Of a DNA stretch of 64,000 nt, positions 11,078 to 20,885 are shown in pieces. Source of the stretch: Sophora flavescens. Its lineage: Eukaryota; Streptophyta; Magnoliopsida; Fabales; Fabaceae. The stretch is taken from positions 83,833,607-83,897,606 of the forward strand of contig CM061065.1 in the NCBI GenBank assembly GCA_030762895.1, given 5' to 3'. Made by a program: the position numbers and the translations under genes. The stretch's first letter is position 1, and every line of letters begins with the position of its first letter. The notes under the pieces were generated by a model, which was not told the DNA's origin, searched no databases, and saw only the letters and a program-made list of their open reading frames with translations.

Positions 11078-11461
11078 TCACGGCCGTGATGGCCATCACG
11101 GCCAGGCCGTGACGGCTTCTGCTTCTGGCGCACTTCTGGAATTTGAACTCTCGCGACGCGAAGGATGTCTCGCGACGCGAGTCTTCTTGTCACGGCTCGT
11201 GATGTGAATCACGGCTAGGCCGTGATGGTCTCTGACTTTGGAACTTTCCTGGAGTTCAGACACTCGCGACGCGAAGGATGTCTCGCGACGCGAACCTTCT
11301 TTTCACGGCCCGTGATGTGAATCACGGCTAGGCCGTGATGGTCTCTGACTTGTGTGGATTTTAGGTCACGGCCGTGATATACATCACGGCTAGGCCGTGA
11401 TGGTCTCTGTCTTCCCGGGTCTTCAAACTCTCGCGGGGGTGAGCTTACTCTTGCGGGGCGA
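11078..11461. repeat. Array of short GC-rich palindromes in LTR promoter region
   Basis: Repeated TCACGGCCGTGA and GTGATGGCCATCAC type palindromes, each paired with ATCACGGC(C/T)AGGCCGTGA, alternate with CTCGCGACGCGAG palindromes. Two tandem units of about 114 bases are recognisable. GC content is far above that of the surrounding DNA. Confidence 0.85.
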
Positions 11462-11728
11462 GAATCTCCAGAATGGCAATCTCCACTATTTCTTGACTTT
11501 CCTCAATTCTCAGAGCTTCACTTATTGACCTGAAAACAACACAAGCAACCACAAGCGTAATTCTATTCAAAAGAAGCTAAAAACTACACAAAAGACGCAA
11601 AACGAGTCAAAGTCCAACTTAGGAACAAAACAAGGCAAATTTGGGCGAAAACGAGAGTGAACTCGACTAATTGGCCCATAAGCCCTAGTTTATCTAGTCA
11701 TAAAACTAGATAAGCCAGAGGCTTATCA

Positions 11729-11744
11729 AAACACCCCAAACTTA
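11729..11744 (-). promoter_or_regulatory. Polypurine tract of the gag-protease element
   Basis: Minus strand TTAAGTTTGGGGTGTTT runs directly into the LTR start TGATAAGCC. This is the usual primer for plus-strand DNA synthesis. Confidence 0.75.
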
Positions 11745-13144
11745 AACCTTGCTTGTCCCCAAGCAAGCATAAAACTCAAAAACGACTCAAGACTTGGCAA
11801 GCCTAAAGATCTAATCAATTTCGCACAAATTTCATGCGACTTTACAAAACATTTTTTCTTCTTTGATTCCCCCCCTTTTTTCATCAATGTAATCCCCACA
11901 TTCATCTACCTTAAACAATTGAGAATTTATCATTCATGCCATCTTTACTCTAAGTTGAGGCTCGAAGATACACACAAAGGAAGATCACCTATTTCAAACA
12001 ATTGCCTTCCTCACAAGGGCATTTAGTATTTCACTCATTCGCTCAAGTTTGTCTAGGCTATCAACTTTTCACTCACTTTCACATTCTAAGAGCACTTCCC
12101 ATGAATTTGATTTTCATCTCAAACATAGTTCCCACGAAAACATGCATGCAACATCAATAGGTCTTTCAACGGTTGTAATGGGGCCTAGCTAAGGGTAGGA
12201 TAATCAAAGGATAGAGGCTAAGTCCCTAGGATCAATGAGAGCATGAAACTAATATCACAACAATTGAATTCACTCTCATATTATTCTCTTCTTTGGTGGC
12301 TACATACCTCTTCCTTTTTATATTTATTTTTCTTTGCCCTTTTTGGAACATATTCAATGCTTTTTATCACCCATTTTTTTCTTTCTTCTTTTTTCTTTTT
12401 TTTCTTTCAAGCCTTCGGCCCTTACTTCCGTTTTTCTTTTTCTCAACTATGATTCATGAACTTGTAGCCACCCCAAACTTAGTTCAGCAACAACACTCAC
12501 AAAGCTAAAATTCCATACTCTCCTAAATCCTAGGATAGGGGAAAATAATGGTTTTTCTGAGTTAATGGCTTGTAATGTAAGGTCATCAAGAAAAATAGGC
12601 TTCAAGGCTCAATGTGGCTAACTAGGGATCATTCATCAAGGTTGGTTCAATTTATGGCCAAGTAGTTAATTCATATAAAATTGCCTAAATCATTTTATGC
12701 AACATATAAACATGCAAACCATATAGAGATTCAAGCAAATTCGGGAAAGTGCAACTTACAGTGATTCACACATTCAAAAACAGAGTTGGAGGCTCAAATC
12801 CTCACCTGGACATTTTGCAAACTGTTTGACCGAGATACGATTCCTAGTGTGTGCACCCCCTCACCCCAAACTTATCATAAATCAAGCAATCATAATAAAT
12901 CTCAAAGTTCAATTTTCAATTTTAAGTGGGGATCAACTTTTCTATTACTAGAACCTAGAGGGAAATCATCAATGGTCAATATAATTCATGCGATCAATCT
13001 ATGCTCAATTCAATTAAAATCCAACAAACTTGCCGACACAACATTCATACAACAACTCTTGATCTTCTCAAATTATTCAAGAGTGACAAACAAAAACAAA
13101 ACAAACGCAAAAACAAAAACAAAAACAAGAGTGAGGAAAGGAGA
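11745..13144 (-). other. 3' non-coding region of the gag-protease element
   Basis: Non-coding, with T-rich and A-rich runs (about 12360-12440 and 13090-13130). It includes two further copies of the polypurine-like sequence TAAGTTTGGGGTG on the minus strand (12467-12481 and 12861-12874). ORFs in this stretch, such as 12243-12508, are low-complexity translations. Confidence 0.7.
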
Positions 13145-13186
13145 GGGTACCTATCTTGGGTTGCCTCCCAAGTAGCGCTTGTTTAA
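13145..13186 (-). other. Conserved post-pol hairpin motif
   Basis: On the minus strand, shortly after the end of the pol remnant: GACGTTAAACAAGCGCTACT followed by TTGGGAGGCAACCCAA. CTTGGG and CCCAAG can pair around an AGGCAA loop. Similar sequences are at 35549-35572 and, decayed, at 5537-5577. Confidence 0.75.
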
Positions 13187-13219
13187 CGTCCCGAGCCTGA
13201 CTCAAGTCGCCCCTAAGGG

Positions 13220-14872
13220 TTAATCCGGAGGAAGATCCTGCTTGCCATGCCATTCCTTGGCCCGTTCTTTGTAGGTTTGTGCCCTTTTATATGCTCGCAT
13301 GCGGTTCCCGGACAGCTCATTTAAGTTCAGGACCCTTCTATAATCAGCACGAACTCTCTACTCCGTGGTGATCCTTTTTGAGATCAATTCGTTGTCTGTA
13401 CTGACCACCACGGTTGTGCCACCCTTCAACCTTGGTGCTTTACCCTTCTTTTTCATTCCTTTGCTGCTGAGTTCTTTACTTGCACATTCTTCCCTTGGGA
13501 GACTCGGTGTGGGTTCCATGTCTCGTAGCCACTCAAGGTAGACTTCATCCCCCGAAGGGCCTTTTTCCTCACTGTCTTTCTCATCAGATTCTACCGATAC
13601 TGTTGCAAATGAAGGATCATGGTCTTCTCGAGTTGTCTTCACCTTTTCAGTTGGGTCCACCACATCCACTCGATACACTTCCGACCTCTCTGCAGGGTGC
13701 TTCATTGCTTCAAAGAGATTGAAGACTACCTCATCATCTTGCACCCTTAGAGTGAGTTTCCCTTGCCGCATATCTATCAAGGCACCCCCAGTGGCCAAGA
13801 AGGGCCTACCCAATATGAGAGGAACCTCGGCGCCTTCGTCCATATCAAGCACTACAAAGTCCGCCGGAAATATGAGCTTGTCCACTTTTACTAACAAGTC
13901 TTCGACCCCCCCATAAGGATATTTTATAGAGCGATCGGCTAGTTGGAGCGACATCCGTGTATCCTTGAATTCTTTGATCCCCAACCTCTTCATCATAGAT
14001 AGGGGCATCAAGTTGATGCTTGCCCCTAGATCACACAATGCCTTCCCTACAGTCATCCCCCCAATGGTGCATGGTATCGAAAAAGAACCGGGGTCCTTCA
14101 ACTTTGGAGGTAGTTTTCTCTGAAGAATGGCACTACACTCCTCGGTCAAAGCAACCGTTTCTTCATCCACTATCCTCCGCTTCTTGGTGAGAAGCTCCTT
14201 CATAAACCGGGCATATGATGGCATCTGTTCCAAGCCTTCCGCAAATGGAATGTTAATCTGAAGCTTGCGGAAGACATCAAGGAATCTGTTGAACTGCTTA
14301 TCCTGTTGAGGCTTCTTCAATCTTTCAGGATACGGAACCTTCATGTAGGGCGGAAGGTCTTGGGGTTCAACCCACTTCTTCTTTCGGAACTCTTCATCCA
14401 CAAGTTTCAGCCTTCCCCCTTGCTCCGGTGCCTTGTCACTTGCCAACCCTTCTTTCTCTGGTTGCTCTTCTTCAACGGGTAGTTGTTCCGGGCCCTTGTC
14501 ATCCTGAGAACTAGTGGTACCCCTACTAGGTTCCAACACCCTTCCGCTTCTAGTTGTGATGGCATTGCATTGGTTCTTCGGGTTGTTCTCGGTGTCACCT
14601 GGGAGAGTGCCTGGGAGACGCTCATTAAGTTGCTTTGCGAGCTGAGCAACCTGCGTCTCTAGATTGTGAATTGCCGACCCTGTATGAGTTGCCAACTTGT
14701 CAACTGACGCATTCACTTTCTCTAAAGTTGTGCCTGTATAGGTTGACAACTTCTCAACTGTCGCGGTCATCTTTCCTAAAGGCCAGCTACCACGGTTGTC
14801 TTCCACCATCTGATATTTGCAACTGATTAGGCCCCGGAGGAGCCTGCTGAGTATTGCGCTGCTGAATTCCAA
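13220..14872 (-). pseudogene. pol: Gag C-terminus and protease fused to an integrase tail
   Basis: An open frame of 504 codons (14872-13358) covers a coiled, charged Gag C-terminal part and an aspartic protease. The active-site DLGAS is at 14032-14018 and LILGRPFLATG follows. After a TAG at 13358 the same frame runs on to a TAA at 13220-13222. That last stretch (LNLNELSGNRMRAYKRAQ and on to KERAKEWH) matches the integrase C-terminal region seen at 5180-5260 of the first Athila. RT, RNase H and the integrase core are therefore deleted precisely enough to keep the frame. The ATG at 14872 is internal; the true start is at 16049, with a frameshift near 14780-14840. Confidence 0.85.
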
Positions 14873-14900
14873 TGTTCGGTCTCAGACCCTGTTGAGGTTG

Positions 14901-16049
14901 TTACCAATTCTGTTGAGGATGTTGTTGACCGGCGAGACCACCATTAACATCACTCCAAGTAAATCCCGGATGGTCTCTTCTCATGTAGCCCCTATTCTGA
15001 TTCTGATTGTTCCTCTGATAGTTGTTCTGGGGCACAGTGTCATAGAAGTTGTGGCATGAGTCCACATGTTCCTGAGAGAAATTTAGCGGGCAAATCTGAG
15101 TGTCATGATCTCCATTACAATTTGCACAACCCGGAGGCATTCCCTCGTGTATCGCATTAACCCTCTTGTTCCCGGACAAAGCCTCATTCTGCATCTTCAA
15201 AAGTCTGTTTTGCTCTAAAATGGCTTCCATTGTCCCAGAACTGATTCCACTTGAGGTCTCCCTACCACGGTTGTAATCATTATATGACATCTTCTCTAAC
15301 AATGTTCATCCATCCTCTGCTGATAAATAAGAGAAAGAACCGCCCGCTGCGGCATCACAGTTCATCTGATAGCATCCCCTCAACCCATTAAAGAAGTGCT
15401 GAACTTTGGAAACCGGGTCGAAGAACGCTGAAGGGCATCTTCTCAATAACCCATTGTACCTCTCCCATGCTTCATTGTAAGTTTCATCCTCCGTTTGCCT
15501 GAATGATGTGACGGCTATTCTTGCTTGTGCCGCCTTTTGAGGAGGGAAATATTTGGTTAGGAACTTCTGTGCCATCTGCTCCCAAGTTCTGATGCTGTTC
15601 CTATCCAAACTGTCAACCCAATCGCGAGCGACATCCCTAAGAGAAAGAGGGAAAAGCCGCAAGCGAAACTCATCCTGAGAGACTCCCCTGGTCTTCTGCA
15701 AGTCACAAGCTTCAAGGAAGCGAGTGATATGTCTATGAGGGTCCTGTTTGCCACTCCCATCAAACTGATTCTCCCGGATCTGGAATGTGACACATGCTTC
15801 AACTCTGAAGGAGTCTGTGTTCAGGTTGCCCCTCACAATAGAAGAGTCACAGTCTCCCAAGCTTGGTAGATCGTACTCAAAGAAAGGCTTGTAACGAGGA
15901 GGAGGAGGAGGAGGATTTTCTTCGGCCATGTCCTCTATTTTAATTGCTTCCAACCTCTTCCTTTCTCTGGCTTTTTGTCTTAATTGCCTCTCGGTCCTGG
16001 TGATCTCTGAATCGAATAGCAAGTCCTCTTGTGAAAGGGTACCTCGCAT
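14901..16049 (-). pseudogene. gag: Gag N-terminal and capsid part of the gag-protease element
   Basis: The start is best placed at ATG 16049 (MRGTLSQEDLL), since the 55-60 kb Athila element starts the same way (MRGT). An upstream in-frame ATG at 16070 is less likely. The capsid core has LRLFPLSLRDVARDWVDSL and EAWERYNGLLRRCP. A zinc knuckle C-x2-C-x3-H-x4-C (CANCNGDHDTQIC) lies near 15110-15140. The frame is broken by TGA at 15306 (Trp codon in relatives) and TAA at 14901 (Gln codon); otherwise it is continuous. Gag is much better preserved here than in the older Athila copy. Confidence 0.88.
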
Positions 16050-16184
16050 ACAAAAACACGGCAAGACCAAGTGGAATCAAAGAAGTAGAGAAATAATAAC
16101 AAAGAAATAACAGAAAAATAAAATGAAAAATCAACTTAACCAATCAATCAAATTTCCTAAAAATTAGGAAAATTGGCTGTGCCA

Positions 16185-16203
16185 ATCCCCAGCAACGGCG
16201 CCA
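16185..16203 (-). promoter_or_regulatory. Primer binding site, tRNA-Asp type
   Basis: Minus strand TGGCGCCGTTGCTGGGGAT, six bases from the LTR end. It is close to the TGGCGCCGTTGCCGGGGAT of Athila elements, complementary to the 3' end of tRNA-Asp, with one change. Confidence 0.85.
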
Positions 16204-16209
16204 AAAACT

Positions 16210-17603
16210 TGTTGACTCACCGGCAAGTGTACCGGGTCGTCGCAAGTAATAAAACACGGTAAGAGTCTACCGAGGTCGAACACAAGGATTGGGTTACCAA
16301 TTCGACTAATTTCGTGAGAAATCCGATAAGTTGGTTAAGTAGAGAAAGTGGTTGGAAAGAAACTAGGATCACAATTCAAATTAACAAATCGAATCAATCA
16401 AAGATATGGTGATGAAATCTGGAATTAAAAGCATCTAAGGTTTCGAATCCACCTACCCAATCATGCAAAGTACCCAAGTGATATTGATCTCCTCCCTAGG
16501 TTCAATTTAAATGTCAACGGGACCCCTAAATTCTCCTATATCCACTGTCGTGCTCAATAGGACGTATCCAATGATTTGAGTTAATTACTTACTAGGTCTC
16601 TTAACCCTAATCTCAAATTCTATTAATTCTTGTTCCCTAAGAGTTTCATCGATCTCCTATTCACTATCGTGCAACACTCGATCGATGTTCCCAATTCAAG
16701 TTCTGAAACGCGAATCGCCTCTCGGCCTCATACACGTTTAACTAGTTGATCATGCAAGCATATAACCAACACAATGAAATCAGAATTGGAAAACAATAAT
16801 TGAATTAAGAGAGAGAGAGACTTACATCACATGAATACTATGCCGCCATAGGTGGCTTCATTGATCCCTTAGGCAAGAGGATTAGTTCCTCATGTCCGTA
16901 ACAACGACGCACGTACAATCGGAAATCATCCTAAGACTAAGAATTAAGAGAAGAGAAGAGGAGACGCAGCCCCAGAATAAGGATTACAAAAGATCTCCAA
17001 TCAGTTCTGATCCAAAAAGTCCTCTTTTTCTATTCTGATCTGCTCTATTTATAAGGAGGCCACGCGTCACGGCCATGATGGCCATCACGGCCAGGCCGTG
17101 ACGGCTTCTACTTCTGGCGCACTTCTGGAATTTGAACTCTCGCGACGCGAAGGATGTCTCGCGACGCGAGTCTTCTTGTCACGGCCCGTGATGTGAATCA
17201 CGGCTAGGCCGTGATGGTCTCTGACTTGTGTGGATTTTAGGTCACGGCCGTGATATACATCACGGCTAGGCCGTGATGGTCTCTGTCTTCCCGGGTCTTC
17301 AAACTCTCGCGGGGCGAGCTTACTCTCGCGGGGCGAGAATCTCCAGAATGGCAATCTCCACTATTTCTTGACTTTCCTCAATTCTCAGAGCTTCACTTAT
17401 TGACCTGAAAACAACACAAGCAACCACAAGCGTAATTCTATTCAAAAGAAGCTAAAAACTACACAAAAGACGCAAAACGAGTCAAAGTCCAACTTAGGAA
17501 CAAAACAAGGCAAATTTGGGCGAAAACGAGAGTGAACTCGACTAATTGGCACATAAACCCTAGTTTATCTAGTCATAAAACTAGATAAGCCAGAGGCTTA
17601 TCA
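16210..17603 (-). repeat. 5' LTR (1394 bases) of the gag-protease element
   Basis: Same ends as 10221-11728. The TATA box is at 17046-17054, with the palindrome array upstream of it (17066-17337). It lacks one 114-base palindrome unit present in the other LTR. Confidence 0.92.
17066..17337. repeat. Palindrome array in the 5' LTR
   Basis: Three TCACGGC-type palindrome pairs at about 17066-17105, 17178-17218 and 17241-17280, plus CTCGCG(A)CGCGAG palindromes. The sister LTR has four pairs. Confidence 0.85.
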
Positions 17604-17608
17604 CTTAG
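17604..17608. repeat. Target site duplication CTTAG, right copy
   Basis: Follows TTATCA, the end of the nested element; pairs with 10216-10220. Confidence 0.93.
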
Positions 17609-17711
17609 TCCGAGTGTCCAATCACAACAGTCCTAGACATGTGCACTAGTCTTAGACTTTGTGGTCGTAGAAAACAACTTTCTCCTTTTTACTACTTTCA
17701 CCACGTTTTAT

Positions 17712-17826
17712 CACAACGTATGTAGGACACACAGTCCACAATAACGTGTATAGGACACACAGTCCAGAACAACATATACAGGACACACAATCCACAACTT
17801 TATATATAGGACACACAGTCCACAAC
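17712..17826. repeat. Tandem repeat in the Tekay-like LTR, four copies
   Basis: Copies of a unit of roughly 28 bases containing AGGACACACAGTCCACAAC. The sister LTR has five copies at 25149-25290. A minus-strand ORF across it (17652-17843) is a translation of the repeat and not a gene. Confidence 0.8.
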
Positions 17827-20244
17827 GTTGTGATATGGATCATGGATCTACATGCTTTAACTCTAGTATCCCGACATCTCGGTTACTAGCTTCACTTTTC
17901 AACGTTATTTTTTTTTGTTCAGTGAAAGACAAATACAAAGTCAAAACTTCCGTAACTCATCCAAGTTACCGGATATTTTTACTTAAATATATTCTTTTTC
18001 AATAACATTTTCTTTTGAAATTCATTTTTAAAACTTTAAACTTTAGTAACTCTATTTCATTTTCTAAAAATCTCCTTTGTTTTGGAAAAGTCTATTTCCT
18101 TTCAAAAATATAGTAAAACTTTTTGAAGAAAACTCTTTCTAAGAACATTGGAAACTAAAATCCCATTTTCTATGGTACTTTACTACAAGTATTCTCAAAA
18201 TTATATTTTTCTTCAAAATAAGATATTTCAGCTTAACTAATTTTTCTTTATAAAATTGTTTTGAATTCTAAAAATTTTCTCATTCATTAAAACGTTACTA
18301 AAATAAATATTTTCAAAACTTCAAAATAAATTTGTTCTTTTTTTCTTCAGAGTTTCTTACCATGAAGTCTTTTCAAAGTTTGATTTTTCTTATTGTAAAA
18401 TCACTTAATTTTTTAAGTAAATTTCCTTCAGGAAAGTTCTATTTTATTTCAAATATTCTGATAAAGTTTTGAAAGTATAACTCACTTTTCCTTCTTCCAA
18501 AACATTTCTTCAAAATAAATATTTATTTACATTGTTCTTCATATAGTTTTTCTTAAGACTTTTATCTTAAGGATTTAATTGAGCTCTAACCAATGGTTAG
18601 GCTTTTCATGCAACAATCACAGCACATATACAACAGGTTCAACATATATGAGCAACATTCATATTTCTCATAAATCATCATCACATATACAACAAGTTCA
18701 ACATATATACATGACATTCATATTTTTCATAAATTATCAACACATTATGAATCTCAAATTCAATCAAAACAGCCACAGCAATAACAACATCAATCAAACA
18801 TATCAAAACAAACACACATGGCATATAGTCATCATAACATAATTATCCCTCGGGCTTTCTCCCCTTACCTGATTCGACGGGTAGACAAGATCTTCGTTTT
18901 CGTGTTGCCTAGAGAGAACTTCCTTTGCCCACAACGTGTCGTAAGTCTAAGAATTAAGCGAATGACTTAAATTAAAACAACAAAGTAATATTATCTTTCT
19001 AAGTGTAGGTTTTGGCCATGGCTAAAAACAATGATGCTAGAGATGGCCTAAATCTTTTACAATTTCTTGGATTACATTTTGTCCAAGACTTACTTTTATA
19101 TATATATATATACACATATACTTTAATCCCGTATTTTTATATCTTTATATTAACACTTGTTTATAGTCCATTTTATATCAAAATATTTACTTGATCATGT
19201 TAAAAGATATTATTTTCAAAATCATATTTTTCACTCAAAATTATGATGAACTCTTTTATAAAAGTAATTTCAAAACAGCAGTTGGTTTAAAATATGAATG
19301 ACCACTCATATGACCTTTAAAATTCTTGAAAATTTAATTCAAGGTATCCAACTCAAATATAAACACATTGCAGTTGGTTCCATATCAAAATTTGAAGGCA
19401 TCAATTTATTAAAAATCACGCGCTGCCTCTGATTGTACAGGACTTTCCAGAAATCCAAGTTCACCAACATGTAACTTTATGAAATTGTTTCTCTTTATAT
19501 AGCAAAGTAAAAATTCTAAAACTTCAACACAACTTTATTTATACTTTAGTAATAACCCAGAAAATTTTTATAAAAGTTTTTAAATTACAAAATCATATTT
19601 AAAATCCTCATGCAACCAACTATGTTCTTATTTTTTGCAGTTAGAATTTGATTATACTTTGAGAGGTGTTTTGATATGGTAAATCTTATCCAAATAATGA
19701 CATATTATATATCAAATTAAAGCTCCAGAAGTCTTCTTTCCAAATATTTATTCAGTTTTCAGAAACACGTTTTTTAAAGAAATATATGGGCTTACGCATA
19801 AAGGTATATCATTCTGCCATAATCACATTCTACACAAGTTTATCCACACCAAGTTATTATCTTCACTCTACCATCATCCACAAGCCATAAAACCAACATG
19901 CAAGGGTCATAGGCCCTCAAAAACATACATGTAAATATAGAAGTTGATATTAAAGATGATGATGACTTTAAATAAATTGGTTTGATGAACATGTATCAAA
20001 AGAAAACCAACTTAATTGCAACATAAATCGTTAACATGCATGTTGATAAAATCATGTTTTTAGAAAGAAGGTAGAATAAGAAGATAATAACCTTAGTGAT
20101 GTTGATGATCGATGATGATGACTGAGCTTAGATCTTCTCAAGTGAAAGATTGAAGAACATTGAGTTGTGAGTAAAAGAAATTTTAGTAAGTTAGAAGAGC
20201 ATGAAAGCAAGTGATGAAAGTGGAAAAATGAATTTGAAGCAAGG

Positions 20245-20253
20245 TATTTATAG
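20245..20253 (-). promoter_or_regulatory. TATA box in the Tekay-like 3' LTR
   Basis: CTATAAATA on the minus strand. The equivalent site in the 5' LTR (27745-27756) has lost the TATA core. Confidence 0.65.
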
Positions 20254-20848
20254 GAGAAAAGGGCGAGGGGTGCGCATCTGAATTGGAAAAAGTGGGAGAG
20301 AACAAAAAAAATTAATTGCAAATTTTTAATGGAATTTTGAAATATAATTATTTATTATGAAAATAATGATTTCATGTAATAATGGTTTACTATTGAAATT
20401 ATATTTTGCTCACCAAACACTCCAAAATCTGATGAAAATAAATTCATTGATTTCCCTTTGTTTCGTTCCAGTGCAATTCCTCTCACTGGCAGTGTAAAAC
20501 GATCGTATTTCTTATGAAAATCGCACCCGAAAAATCAATAAAATAAAAAATTTTAACAAAAAATTTTAAAATAGTGGAAACATTAGTAATCATAATTATA
20601 AGCCTAATCGTTTCGTCCGCGAGTAAAAATTTCGTTTTCTGATCAGTAAACTTGTAACAATAGAGAAAACGCAGATCGAGTTTCGTCTGAATTTTTAGCT
20701 GAAATTTTTACTGGAGTTTCCTAAGATAAACTAAGTTGTGAAAATGATTTTAATTTATCAAAATAATTTCTAAAAATTTAAAATCAATTACAGGCAAGTA
20801 CACACTTAAGCACAGATTAACAAGAAACAGAAAAATCGGGGCGTTACA

Positions 20849-20885
20849 TTACTACCCTACTAAAAATAAATTTCGTTCTCAAAAT
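20849..20885 (-). promoter_or_regulatory. Polypurine region of the Tekay-like element
   Basis: Minus strand: GAGAACGAAATTTATTTTTA then GTAGGGTAGTAA directly before the LTR start TGTAACGCCCC. It corresponds to the GAGGACGAAATTTTTATAAG-type ending seen at 41291-41320 in the gag-only family. Confidence 0.7.

Larger units (their letters stand above)
10221..11728 (-). repeat. 3' LTR (1508 bases) of the gag-protease element
   Basis: Begins TGTTGACTCACCGGCAAG and ends GGCTTATCA on the plus strand (element sense TGATAAGCC to GTGAGTCAACA). It holds a TATA box at 11057-11065 and, upstream of it in element sense, an array of GC-rich palindromes at 11078-11461. It has one more 114-base palindrome unit than the other LTR. 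Confidence 0.92.
10221..17603 (-). mobile_element. Young non-autonomous Athila-like gag-protease element, minus strand
   Basis: A complete 7383-base insertion with CTTAG duplications, two LTRs (10221-11728 and 16210-17603), a tRNA-Asp-type primer site (16185-16203) and a polypurine tract (11729-11744). It encodes Gag and protease, then jumps directly to the C-terminal end of integrase; RT, RNase H and most of integrase are absent. It would need enzymes from a relative. The LTRs are very similar: I see at least a dozen mostly transition differences in the first 700 bases, plus one 114-base length difference. It is the innermost insertion of its stack. Confidence 0.92.
9105..20848 (-). repeat. 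3' LTR of the Tekay-like element, split by a nested element
   Basis: Left piece 9105-10220 and right piece 17604-20848, collinear with the other LTR at 23928-28328. The break is the Athila-like element at 10221-17603. The promoter TATA (TATAAATAC on the minus strand) is kept at 20245-20253. Two LTR-internal repeats differ in length from the other copy: a tandem repeat near 17712-17826 and a TA tract near 19098-19112. No gene is seen; ORFs in the AT-rich parts have no domains. Confidence 0.85.

Noticed and set aside
11078..11461. Palindrome arrays considered as a CRISPR-like array
   Set aside because: The repeats are palindromes of varying spacing in a eukaryotic LTR. There are no uniform spacers and no cas genes.
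12243..12508. Two overlapping Phe/Leu-rich ORFs that could look like membrane proteins
   Set aside because: They translate T-rich low-complexity sequence in the non-coding tail of a minus-strand element.
17652..17843. Cys-rich repeated ORF on the minus strand
   Set aside because: It reads the tandem repeat of the LTR, and the copy number differs between LTRs without keeping a frame.
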